DNA of 51,959 nucleotides. Source: Pseudomonadota bacterium. GTDB taxonomy: Bacteria > Pseudomonadota > Alphaproteobacteria > Rhizobiales > Beijerinckiaceae. The stretch is taken from contig JAEXGT010000046.1 of the NCBI GenBank assembly GCA_023450615.1, forward strand, positions 1 through 51,959. The letters run 5' to 3'. The position numbers and the translations under genes are program-made. Below the pieces are notes generated by a model. That model did no database searches. It was not told the DNA's origin and was given only the letters and a program-made list of their open reading frames with translations. Of this stretch, positions 1-7,311 are shown one piece after another (position 1 is the stretch's first letter; each line of letters starts with the position of its first letter).

Positions 1-168
1 CCGTCTTGCCAGTTCTTTCGCCAATGATGGGCTTACGCCTCCAATATCCCCTGTTCGGCCATCGCGTTGAGCCAAGGCAGCATTCCCGATGTTAATCGCA
101 GCGCGGAGGCGATCTTCCTTGGCTAGAACGCTGGAAAGGTCGCCATAAGGCTTGAGGTGGTTCAACAC
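1..168 (-). CDS. Family-3 solute-binding protein, N-terminal fragment (partial at window edge)
   Basis: An open frame of 56 codons runs off the left edge of the window. Its sequence, with RLRAAINIGN, then ALAQRD, a TGDIGG turn and GVSPSLAKELARR, resembles the first beta-alpha unit of bacterial family-3 periplasmic binding proteins, which bind amino acids or organic acids for ABC importers. The GTG start at 168 is preceded by AGGAG about six bases upstream. No signal peptide precedes the domain start, which is unusual for a periplasmic protein, so a different start or a cytoplasmic or regulatory use cannot be excluded. It lies 37 bp downstream of the HpaI-type aldolase gene on the same strand and so probably ends the same operon. 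The family call is inferred from a short fragment. Confidence 0.55.
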   Translation of the reverse strand, partial: MLNHLKPYGDLSSVLAKEDRLRAAINIGNAALAQRDGRTGDIGGVSPSLAKELARR

Positions 169-205
169 CAGGATCTCCTGCTGATGGAAGCTCGTTTGAG
201 GCGTG

Positions 206-985
206 TTACATCGAGGATGACTTGAACTTCTTTGCCAGGGCCTCGGTGCCACGGGCGAGAATGCCCACATCGACGCCAACCGCGGTGAAGACGGTTCCAA
301 GCTCGATGCAACGGCGCGCGAAATCGTTGTCAGGGGTTAAAATTCCAGCCGGCTTGCCAATGGCACGCAGTCGGCGGATTGCATCTTCGACAGCGGCCAC
401 AACCTTCGGGTGCCCAGGCTCCCCGACTAAGCCGAAGCTGGCGGCTAGATCCGCAGGCCCAATGAAGACGCCGTCTACTCCCTCCACGGACGCAATCTCT
501 TCGAGGCGATCCAGCGCGGTGCGTGTTTCAAGTTGCACCAGCAGGCAAAGCTCCGAATGGGCTTTTTTGCCATAATCCGACACCCGCCCGAACCTCGTCG
601 CGCGGGTCAAAGCCGACACGCCCCTGACGCCCTCCGGGGGATACCGCATGGCAGCAACCGCAGCTTCCGCCTCCTCGCGGGACTGAACATAGGGGATCAG
701 GAGGGTCTGCGCACCGACATCAAGCAACCGCTTGATGAGAACGGTATCATTGCTCGCCGGCCGAACGACCGCTGAAACCTCGTACGAGGCCACAGCTTGG
801 AGCTGTGGCAACACGGTGAGAGGGTCGCTCGGTGAATGTTCAGTGTCGAAGAGAAGCCAGTCAAATCCCGATCCAGCGACCGCTTCCGCGACATAGCTAC
901 CTGGCAGACTGCACCAAAGGCCAAGCTGATGCTGCCCGGCGTTGATGGCTTGCTTAAAACGATTATGTGGAAGGTTCATGGACAT
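206..985 (-). CDS. HpcH/HpaI-type class II pyruvate aldolase
   Basis: This 259-residue protein matches the metal-dependent HpcH/HpaI aldolases, which cleave 4-hydroxy-2-oxo acids to pyruvate (or oxaloacetate) and an aldehyde. Visible family signatures are LLFDTEH with the catalytic-base His near residue 48, VVRPASND with the substrate-binding Arg, QLETRTAL with a metal-ligand Glu, and GVFIGPADLAASFG with a metal-ligand Asp. Length is normal for the family. Its ATG follows the stop codon of the hydratase gene directly, so the two are surely co-transcribed and probably translationally coupled. In the classical homoprotocatechuate pathway the hydratase product is the aldolase substrate. The true substrate here is unknown, because no extradiol dioxygenase or decarboxylase is present in the window. 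Confidence 0.9.
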   Translation of the reverse strand: MSMNLPHNRFKQAINAGQHQLGLWCSLPGSYVAEAVAGSGFDWLLFDTEHSPSDPLTVLPQLQAVASYEVSAVVRPASNDTVLIKRLLDVGAQTLLIPYVQSREEAEAAVAAMRYPPEGVRGVSALTRATRFGRVSDYGKKAHSELCLLVQLETRTALDRLEEIASVEGVDGVFIGPADLAASFGLVGEPGHPKVVAAVEDAIRRLRAIGKPAGILTPDNDFARRCIELGTVFTAVGVDVGILARGTEALAKKFKSSSM

Positions 986-1768
986 CTACTTGAATGAGAC
1001 GCCAATGGCGCCCAGCGGCCCGTAATCGGCGTGAATGACATCTCCCGCCGCGATATCGACGGGACGTGTGAAAGATCCGGCGAGAACGATCTGTCCCTTC
1101 AACAGTTTCGCACCGACCGCGTGAAGCTTGTTTACGAGCCATGCCACGCCTGCCGCAGGGTGGCCCATGATTGCGGCAGACACACCCGATTCCTCGATGA
1201 TGCCGTTCTTGGACAGAGTTGCGCCGACCCAGCGTATGTCCACGTCCATGGGTCTTATTGTGCGTCCGCCGATCACGATGGCGCCAAATGCTGCATTGTC
1301 AGCAATCGTGTCGGTGATGGCACGGGGAACTTCTGTCCGATAGTCGATAATCTCGAGCGCCGGTACGATGAACTCTGTCGCCCTCAGGACGTCATAGATT
1401 CGCGTTCCAGGGCCTTCCAAGTCCTCTCCCATCACGAAGGCAAGTTCGACCTCTAGGCGAGGCTTAATGAACGCATCTGCCGCAATCTGCGCGCCATCGT
1501 TGTAGAGAGCATCATCAAGGATCCGGCCGTAATCCGGCTCGGTCATCTTGGACGCCATTTGCATTGCCCGGGACGTGAGTCCGATCTTGTGGCCAACGAC
1601 CCTGGCGCCTTTGGCAATTCTTTCTTCCGCCCAGAGAGCCTGAACACGATAAGCGTCCTCAATCTCCATTGCGGGAAAGGTCTGACTCAGTTGCCTAACT
1701 GGCTTCCTGTCGCGCTCAGCCTGAAGGATCTGTTGTGCGGCTTCGCGGCGCTGTTCTTCAGTCAGCAT
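986..1768 (-). CDS. 2-keto-4-pentenoate / 2-oxohept-4-ene-1,7-dioate hydratase family protein
   Basis: The 260-residue product belongs to the FAH-like hydratase group (MhpD/HpaH), which adds water to 2-hydroxy-dienoates from ring-cleavage pathways. Visible markers are GHKIGLTS, then a PDYGRILDD segment, RLEVELAF carrying the paired Glu metal ligands, and a C-terminal VNKLHAVGAKLLKGQIVLAGSFT block. Length agrees with HpaH (about 265). It lies between the intradiol dioxygenase gene, 47 bp upstream, and the aldolase gene, which abuts it. The hydratase-aldolase pair is the usual end of a meta-cleavage pathway. Being placed behind an intradiol rather than an extradiol dioxygenase is odd. Substrate specificity cannot be read from the sequence. 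Confidence 0.88.
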   Translation of the reverse strand: MLTEEQRREAAQQILQAERDRKPVRQLSQTFPAMEIEDAYRVQALWAEERIAKGARVVGHKIGLTSRAMQMASKMTEPDYGRILDDALYNDGAQIAADAFIKPRLEVELAFVMGEDLEGPGTRIYDVLRATEFIVPALEIIDYRTEVPRAITDTIADNAAFGAIVIGGRTIRPMDVDIRWVGATLSKNGIIEESGVSAAIMGHPAAGVAWLVNKLHAVGAKLLKGQIVLAGSFTRPVDIAAGDVIHADYGPLGAIGVSFK

Positions 1769-1815
1769 ACTTCACCTGTGCATGTGTAACGTGGTTTAAG
1801 CCGGTTCCAGGCCGG

Positions 1816-2709
1816 TTATTTGATCGGAGGACGAGGGAGCACAGCTTCACCGCGCTCCATGACATAAGTGTAGTCGAGTGAGTACCATGGGGTCGGCACG
1901 TCCGGCTCGCTTGGATGCGGCTCGTCGTGGCGAATGAAATCCCCGGTTAGAGCATCAGTCACACCGAACTGCACATCCGAGTCGATGTATGGATCTGTGG
2001 GGTCAAAGACCTGCGAAATGAGGGTCTTGAAGCCCTCCTTGAAAATCAGGGAATGCAGATGGGCCGGGCGGAAAGGATGCCGATCCTGTGCCTTAAGCAA
2101 TCGCCCCACAACACCGTTCGTTGGGATCGGGTATCCCACCATCTTGACCGTTCGGAACCAGAAACGGCCCTCATCATCGGTTGTGAACTTACCACGCAAG
2201 TTCATCTCCGCCTGATCGGGGTCTTGATTCTCATAAAGGCCTACGGGCGAGGCGTGCCATACATCCACTTCAGCTCCCGCAATCGCATTACCCGAGGTAT
2301 CGATAACGCGACCGGTGACGAAAAGCGGCATGCCCGGAGTATCGGAGCGAATGATGGTGCCGCCATTTTCGACCCGCGGTGAATTGAGCCGCCAGAAGGG
2401 CCCGAGCAGGGATTGAGATGTCTCAGTCTGCCCTCCGTCACCGTTATTGAGAAGGCAGACCAAGGTGGACACACCAAGGGAGCCCGACATCAGTACCATC
2501 TCGTTGTGGGAATCGCTTTGAAGCTGGCCGATCTCATTAAGGATGGCCGTTGCCTCCCTGAATTCCGGTTCAGTCAACCTGACCTCACGCGCGAAGGCGT
2601 GCAAATGCGTCACGAGCGATATCATGATCTCGCGCAATCTGGGGTCGCGAGTTCTGTTCATGACCTCCAGCACTGCGCTTGTCACATCTTCTTGGGTCTT
2701 GATTCTCAT
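1816..2709 (-). CDS. Intradiol ring-cleavage dioxygenase, hydroxyquinol/catechol 1,2-dioxygenase family
   Basis: This 297-residue protein has the N-terminal helical dimerisation domain (roughly residues 10-95) and the beta-sandwich catalytic domain of Fe(III) intradiol dioxygenases. The four iron ligands are visible: Tyr in VGLYENQ, Tyr in MVGYPIPTNG, and the two His of RPAHLH. The family opens catechols or hydroxyquinol between the two hydroxyls, giving muconates or maleylacetate. The size and N-terminal domain favour the hydroxyquinol/catechol 1,2 group over protocatechuate 3,4-dioxygenase. It is the first gene of a minus-strand operon and faces a GntR regulator. A palindrome at 2737-2750 lies 28 bp upstream of its ATG and probably controls it. 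No maleylacetate reductase or muconate cycloisomerase is nearby, so the substrate is open. Confidence 0.88.
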   Translation of the reverse strand: MRIKTQEDVTSAVLEVMNRTRDPRLREIMISLVTHLHAFAREVRLTEPEFREATAILNEIGQLQSDSHNEMVLMSGSLGVSTLVCLLNNGDGGQTETSQSLLGPFWRLNSPRVENGGTIIRSDTPGMPLFVTGRVIDTSGNAIAGAEVDVWHASPVGLYENQDPDQAEMNLRGKFTTDDEGRFWFRTVKMVGYPIPTNGVVGRLLKAQDRHPFRPAHLHSLIFKEGFKTLISQVFDPTDPYIDSDVQFGVTDALTGDFIRHDEPHPSEPDVPTPWYSLDYTYVMERGEAVLPRPPIK

Positions 2710-2736
2710 AACGCCCTCCCGTCCTCATTCTTCAAA

Positions 2737-2750
2737 AATCATCGATTATT
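2737..2750. promoter_or_regulatory. Palindromic operator-like site 1 (dioxygenase side)
   Basis: The sequence AATCATCGATTATT is a 14-bp palindrome with one mismatched pair, lying 28-41 bp upstream of the dioxygenase start. It shares the core ATCGATTAT with the site at 2895-2908. Two near-identical AT-rich palindromes in a divergent intergenic region beside a GntR/FCD gene are the expected arrangement for an autoregulated local repressor. Binding by that protein is inferred. Confidence 0.6.
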
Positions 2751-2894
2751 TGTCAAGCAGACGAGCTGGGTCGATGCCTGCACCTCCGGCCCTCTTGGCG
2801 ACACCCCAATTTAATTCATAAACGCCAGCCCCTTAAGCCTAAAGGATTAGTGCTTTGAACATCGTTGGGCCTATTGTCTTAGTTCCTTGACCTA

Positions 2895-2908
2895 AATAAT
2901 CGATTATC
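2895..2908. promoter_or_regulatory. Palindromic operator-like site 2 (regulator side)
   Basis: AATAATCGATTATC contains the perfect 12-bp palindrome ATAATCGATTAT at 2896-2907. It ends 35 bp before the preferred ATG of the GntR gene, or 14 bp before its alternative TTG start. Together with the site at 2737 it brackets the intergenic region, with about 158 bp (close to 15 helical turns) between centres, which would permit looping. Confidence 0.6.
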
Positions 2909-2943
2909 ATAGCCTGCGAGAGTTGCTCGTTGCCCACGTGGAG

Positions 2944-3711
2944 ATGGTGTTGAAGGTCAAGTCCGATACACAGGCCTTTGTCGAAGGAGCGGGCCAGGCT
3001 TTGTCCAGCATCGGGACTGTCAGTCGCGCATCATCGAGTGGCGATGGCGGCAAGAACACCATGGCCAGCCAACTCGTCGCGCGGCTGCGTGAGGCGATCG
3101 TGTCAGGACAACTCACGGCTGGCAGCAAGATCAATCTCGATCGTGCCAAGGAGCAGTTCCAGGTCAGCCTTAGCCCTCTCCGCGAGGCTCTTGCCCGCCT
3201 GATCTCCGATGGCCTCGTCGTATTCGAGGACAACCGAGGCTATCGCGTCGCACCGATGTCGCCGGCAAACCTCGAGGAAATTACAGCTCTACGTGTGCAG
3301 CTCGAAACCTATGCACTGCGTGAGGCGACCAAGTCAGGCGACTCGCGCTGGGAGGGCGAGGTCATTCGCACGCTGCATCGCCTGAATCGAGCGGAGCGTG
3401 ATGCGTCACGCCCAGAGACGCTCGAAGCGTGGGAGGAAATTCACCGAGAATTTCATCTTACGCTCATAGCCGGCTGCGGCATGCCCGTTCTCATGAATTT
3501 CTGCAGCATGCTTCTCAACTTGAACGACCGCTATCGCCGCACCTTTTTGCGCACCACCTCAGGCGACCGAAACGTGGCATTCGAGCACAGCGAGATAGCG
3601 CAAGCAGCGGTTGCCCGCGATGCCGACTTCGCCTGCGAACGGCTGCGTGAGCATATCCACCGCACCGGCACCAACTTGTACAAGCACATCGTAGCACAGG
3701 GAGATCTATGA
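2944..3711 (+). CDS. GntR family regulator, FadR/FCD subfamily
   Basis: From the ATG at 2944 the product is 255 residues; a TTG at 2923 would add seven. An N-terminal winged helix-turn-helix is visible in QLVARLREAIVSGQL, then the recognition region SLSPLREALARLISDGLV and the wing NRGYRVAP. The all-alpha FCD ligand domain follows, with the usual metal or carboxylate ligands in EIHREFHL, EHSEI and LREHIH. FCD regulators mostly sense organic acids and repress catabolic operons. The gene is divergent from the dioxygenase operon and codirectional with the TRAP transporter 223 bp downstream, so it is the likely local regulator of both. An N-terminal extension of about 35 residues precedes the wHTH and looks disordered. 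Confidence 0.9.
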   Translation: MVLKVKSDTQAFVEGAGQALSSIGTVSRASSSGDGGKNTMASQLVARLREAIVSGQLTAGSKINLDRAKEQFQVSLSPLREALARLISDGLVVFEDNRGYRVAPMSPANLEEITALRVQLETYALREATKSGDSRWEGEVIRTLHRLNRAERDASRPETLEAWEEIHREFHLTLIAGCGMPVLMNFCSMLLNLNDRYRRTFLRTTSGDRNVAFEHSEIAQAAVARDADFACERLREHIHRTGTNLYKHIVAQGDL

Positions 3712-3838
3712 CTATGTCACTCTCGGCTCCACTCCAGTCGCGCGTATCCTCAAGAGAGCGCTCGCGATGGTCGCAGGAGGTAAGACTGCTTGCGGCGAGT
3801 GAATAATTGGTCCGCGGCGAAGAAGGGATCTGATCATT

Positions 3839-3866
3839 TCGAGTGGTGCAGACTGCCATCACTCGA
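3839..3866. promoter_or_regulatory. Inverted repeat upstream of the TRAP operon
   Basis: Arms TCGAGTGGTG (3839-3848) and CATCACTCGA (3857-3866) pair with one mismatch around an 8-base loop. The element sits about 70 bp upstream of dctP, in the 223-bp gap after the GntR gene, and has no T-run, so an operator or leader hairpin is more likely than a terminator. It differs from the two ATCGATTAT palindromes. Function is not shown. Confidence 0.35.
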
Positions 3867-3934
3867 GACTTGACTGGCTCGCCCCCAGGGCGTGGCCGTC
3901 CAACAGAGGCAGTCAATAAAACTGGGAGGATCAA

Positions 3935-4918
3935 ATGTTAGCCATCACTCGTCGTCTTTTACTGGCCGCGTGCGCAGTCGGCCTTGCTATCTCGGCTGCA
4001 CCAGCGTCAGCGCAGCAGAAGCCCAAGCTGCGCTTCTCAGCAATTTTCTCCGACCGGGATATCCGGGCCGAAATGATGAATAAGTTTTCCGCTGGTGTCG
4101 CCGGAGACTTTCAGATTGAGCCCTTCTATAATGGCTCGCTCTTCAAGCAGGGAACAGAGCTGGTAGCGCTTCAGCGAGGAAACCTGGAGATGGGCAATAT
4201 CGCCCCGCAGGACTTTGCTAAACAGATCCCTGCCTGGTCAATTCTCACGTCAGCCTACCTGTTTCGCGACGCTAATCACCTGAAGACCTTCTTCGCCAGC
4301 GACGCTGGCAAGGAAATGACCAAGATGGTCGAAGACAAACTCGGGGTTCATATCCTTGGCCCCACTTTCTTCGGCACACGGCAGGTCGGCCTCAGTCCTG
4401 AAAAGAAGATCAACACCCCAGCCGACATGGCAGGCATCAAATTGCGTATGCCGGGAGGTGATGCCTGGCAGTTCCTTGGGAAGGCGCTTGGAGCTAATCC
4501 GACGCCAATGCCGGTAACGGAGGTTTATACAGCCCTGCAAACTGGCTCGGTAGACGGTCAGGATAACCCACTGCCAAACGTTCAAACCCTCAAGTTCTAC
4601 GAGGTCATGAAGCAAATCGTCCTTACTGACCATCTCGTCGGGTTTGATCTGCTCGCGGTCTCGAGCAAGGTATGGAATGCGATGTCGCCCGATCAACAGG
4701 CGAGGTTCCAGAAGGCCGCCGACGAGGCTATTGCATGGAGCACGGCCGAACACCTGAAGAAAGAGGCCGAACTGGTCGAGTTCTTCAAGGGACAAGGCTT
4801 GCAGGTCTATAAGCCAGATATCGCCGCTTTCCGTCAGCACGCCCAGAAAATGTACCTGGAGTCCGATCTCGCGAAGGATTGGCCGAAGGGTATGCTCGAC
4901 AAGATCAACGCGCTCTAA
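3935..4918 (+). CDS. dctP: TRAP transporter substrate-binding protein, DctP family
   Basis: The 327-residue product starts with a Sec signal peptide (Arg-Arg, hydrophobic core, cleavage after the Ala of ASA near residue 26). The mature part has the DctP fold: a QGTELVALQRGNLEMG segment, KLRMPGGDAW with the conserved Arg that clamps the substrate carboxylate, and the signature VTEVYTALQTGSVDGQDNP. DctP proteins capture organic acids in the periplasm for Na+-driven uptake through DctQM. GGGAGGA lies just upstream of the ATG. The small and large permeases follow after a strong hairpin. Genes for shikimate/quinate enzymes downstream suggest a cyclohexane carboxylate as ligand, but this is inferred from context only. 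Confidence 0.93.
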   Translation: MLAITRRLLLAACAVGLAISAAPASAQQKPKLRFSAIFSDRDIRAEMMNKFSAGVAGDFQIEPFYNGSLFKQGTELVALQRGNLEMGNIAPQDFAKQIPAWSILTSAYLFRDANHLKTFFASDAGKEMTKMVEDKLGVHILGPTFFGTRQVGLSPEKKINTPADMAGIKLRMPGGDAWQFLGKALGANPTPMPVTEVYTALQTGSVDGQDNPLPNVQTLKFYEVMKQIVLTDHLVGFDLLAVSSKVWNAMSPDQQARFQKAADEAIAWSTAEHLKKEAELVEFFKGQGLQVYKPDIAAFRQHAQKMYLESDLAKDWPKGMLDKINAL

Positions 4919-4925
4919 CAAACGC

Positions 4926-4958
4926 TCCCGCCGGCTTCGATGAAGTAGGCCGGCGGGA
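4926..4958 (+). terminator. Strong hairpin between dctP and dctQ
   Basis: TCCCGCCGGC (4926-4935) and GCCGGCGGGA (4949-4958) form a perfect 10-bp stem eight bases after the dctP stop. No T-run follows, so it is more likely a partial terminator or 3'-end stabiliser than a full stop. Such elements commonly let the binding protein be made in excess over the permease. Confidence 0.55.
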
Positions 4959-5030
4959 ATCTTGCATCTTACAGAATGCAAACCTCAAACAAGGCTTGTT
5001 CATTGGGCACAAACAAGCAGGCACAATCCC

Positions 5031-5549
5031 ATGATCAATACTCTTAAGGCAATTGGTCCGTTAATGTATCGCGGTGCGGAGTGCGTGCTTGCGGCCCTTC
5101 TCGGGATCATGTTCACTGCATTCATCGTGCAGATCGTCTTCCGTTATCTTCTGAATTTCCCAATGGGGTGGACATCAGAGCTGACAGTTATCACTTGGCT
5201 CTGGCTCGTCCTCTGGGGCGCGGCATTCGTGGTGCGCGAAAGTGAAGAGATAAGATTCGACCTCGTATATGGTGCGGTCAGCCATCGAGTGCGCAGGGCC
5301 ATGGCGGTGATTACAGGTGTCATGCTGATCATCCTATACGGCTATTCGCTCCCGGCGACGGTCGATTACGTAGCCTTTATGAAGGTCGAGTCGACCGCCT
5401 ACCTAAAGATCCGCCTAGATTACCTCTATTCAATCTACGTTATCTTCGCCGTAGCCGTTATCGCGCGTTATGGATGGATTGTATGGCGCGCCTTACGAGG
5501 CAAGGACACTGGCGAGTTTGACCCCACTCAGGCGAGTTCCGGCGTATGA
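5031..5549 (+). CDS. dctQ: TRAP transporter small permease, DctQ family
   Basis: Starting at the ATG at 5031 the product is 172 residues, a usual DctQ size; an in-frame upstream start at 4962 would add an unlikely polar leader. Four membrane segments are visible, near residues 13-35, 48-65, 87-105 and 125-150. The family motif region FPMGWTSELTVITWLWLVLWGAAFVVRE is recognisable. DctQ is the small membrane subunit that joins DctM to form the Na+-coupled importer served by DctP. The last four bases overlap the start of dctM (ATGA), implying translational coupling. Confidence 0.92.
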   Translation: MINTLKAIGPLMYRGAECVLAALLGIMFTAFIVQIVFRYLLNFPMGWTSELTVITWLWLVLWGAAFVVRESEEIRFDLVYGAVSHRVRRAMAVITGVMLIILYGYSLPATVDYVAFMKVESTAYLKIRLDYLYSIYVIFAVAVIARYGWIVWRALRGKDTGEFDPTQASSGV

Positions 5550-6847
5550 ATCTCACTAGCCCATTTTCCCTGACACTTCTTGCGATCATTTTCCTGAGCT
5601 TGCTCGGGTTGCCGATCGGACACGCCATGATTGGCGGATCAATCCTGTATCTGTTCCTGGCCGGGCTTGATCTCGGCACGGCCGCCGAGCAGCTCCTTAA
5701 CAGCATGTCAACAAGCTACACGCTGTTGGCCGTCCCGCTCTTCATTCTTTCTGCTGAGATTATGAACAGCGGCAGCATGACCGAGCGGCTTCTGCGCTTT
5801 TGCGACGCGCTCGTCGGACGGTTCCGCGGTGGTCTTGCCCAGGTCAACGTCGTTCAGAGTATCATCTTTGCTGGCATGTCCGGATCTGCCATTGCCGACG
5901 CCGCGGGCACGGGACGAATGATGCAGAAGATGATGACGCAGGACGGGAAGTACACGCCGAGCTTTGCCGCCGCGCTCACTGCTGCCACAGCTGTCATCGG
6001 TCCGATTATACCTCCTTCGATTCCGGTCGTGCTCTATGCGCTCGTGTCGGATACATCAGTCGGCTATCTCTTTCTTGCCGGCATGGTCCCTGGTCTCCTT
6101 ATGGGCGTTGCTCAGATGGCACTGATTGCGATTGTCGCGCGGCGCCGCAACTTCCCGGTCGAAAAGCCGGTGCCTCTTCGCAAGCTTCCAAGGATCACCC
6201 TCAATGCGTTTCCAGCGCTGATGATGCCAGTTGTGCTTCTTGGGGGCATTTACAGCGGCGCGACGACACCGACGGAAGCCGCAGCAATCGCGGCCGCCTA
6301 CGCACTGCTCATCTCTGTTTTTCTCTACCGTTCCGTGGATCTAAAAAGTCTCGGTCATTCACTTCTCAGCAGTGCCCGGATGACTGCATCGATTGGCATG
6401 CTGATCGCGGGTGCAATGGTTTTCAACTATGTTGTGACCATCGAGAACATACCACAGTCGATCAGTAACTACCTTCAATCAGTAGACCTGTCCCCGACGG
6501 GCTTCCTGATCCTGGTCAACCTGCTCCTTCTCATTCTTGGTTGCCTTCTGGAAGGGACGACGATCCTACTGATCATCGTCCCGGTCCTGATCCCGACTGC
6601 TCAGGCCCTTGGGATCGACATGGTTCACTTTGGCATCATGGCCGTGGTCAACATCATGCTCGGTCTCATCACGCCTCCTTACGGACTGCTGCTGTTCATC
6701 ATGACAAAAATTGCAGAAGTCCCACTGCGAGACCTAATTCGTGAAACCCTTCCGTTTCTTTGGGTAATGATTGCAACACTGGCGATCATTACCTTCATAC
6801 CCGAAACCGTCCTCTGGTTGCCCCGCCTTTTCGGCTACCAAGGCTGA
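5546..6847 (+). CDS. dctM: TRAP transporter large permease, DctM family
   Basis: The 433-residue, very hydrophobic product has about 12 membrane spans and the DctM signatures GMSGSAIADAAGTG, IGPIIPPSIP and GATTPTEAAAIAAAYAL. These form the transport core of the TRAP system, carrying the substrate with sodium. Length is normal for DctM. The gene overlaps dctQ by four bases and is followed 23 bp later by the first dehydroquinase gene. Uptake and metabolism are therefore probably encoded on one transcript. Confidence 0.95.
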   Translation: MNLTSPFSLTLLAIIFLSLLGLPIGHAMIGGSILYLFLAGLDLGTAAEQLLNSMSTSYTLLAVPLFILSAEIMNSGSMTERLLRFCDALVGRFRGGLAQVNVVQSIIFAGMSGSAIADAAGTGRMMQKMMTQDGKYTPSFAAALTAATAVIGPIIPPSIPVVLYALVSDTSVGYLFLAGMVPGLLMGVAQMALIAIVARRRNFPVEKPVPLRKLPRITLNAFPALMMPVVLLGGIYSGATTPTEAAAIAAAYALLISVFLYRSVDLKSLGHSLLSSARMTASIGMLIAGAMVFNYVVTIENIPQSISNYLQSVDLSPTGFLILVNLLLLILGCLLEGTTILLIIVPVLIPTAQALGIDMVHFGIMAVVNIMLGLITPPYGLLLFIMTKIAEVPLRDLIRETLPFLWVMIATLAIITFIPETVLWLPRLFGYQG

Positions 6848-6870
6848 GTTCTGCAATTGGACCCAACATC

Positions 6871-7311
6871 ATGACCAAGCCAATCTACATTCTGAATGGT
6901 CCCAATCTGAACCGTCTTGGCGTTCGGGAGCCTAACATCTACGGCACAACGACCCTCGCTGAGGTTGAAACCATGTCCAGGGAGGTTGCCGGGACTCATC
7001 CGGTTGTCTTCAAGCAGTCGAATGCTGAATCGCAGATTATCGACTGGATCCATGAGGCCATCGACGAAGGAAGTGGGATCATTATCAATCCGGCGGGGCT
7101 GACCTTCACGTCGATTCCGATCCTTGACGCTCTGAAGATGTTTCCAGGGCCGATCATCGAGCTGCACATCAGCAACATCCACAAGCGCGAGGCGATCTAT
7201 CACAACTCCTTGGTATCGAGGGTTGCGACGGCGGTCATCGCTGGACTCGGCGTGGATGGTTATCCAACTGCCGTATCAGCGATTCTTCGGATGATGAATG
7301 CTAGGCTATGA
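6871..7311 (+). CDS. aroQ: Type II 3-dehydroquinate dehydratase paralogue with altered active site
   Basis: The ATG at 6871 gives 146 residues, the usual size of the type II dehydroquinase subunit (a dodecamer of flavodoxin-like folds). NGPNLNRLGVREPNIYG carries the conserved Arg19 and catalytic Tyr24, Asn73 lies in INPAG, and His99 lies in ELHISN. Two residues that bind the substrate in the family are replaced. The His of the THTS motif is Phe (LTFTS, residue 79), and the Arg of the REEFRRHS-type motif is Tyr (REAIYHNS, residue 110). The second copy at 9151 keeps both. This copy may therefore have shifted substrate or reduced activity. It overlaps the next gene by four bases (ATGA). The family call is safe; dehydroquinase activity is not. 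Confidence 0.85.
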   Translation: MTKPIYILNGPNLNRLGVREPNIYGTTTLAEVETMSREVAGTHPVVFKQSNAESQIIDWIHEAIDEGSGIIINPAGLTFTSIPILDALKMFPGPIIELHISNIHKREAIYHNSLVSRVATAVIAGLGVDGYPTAVSAILRMMNARL

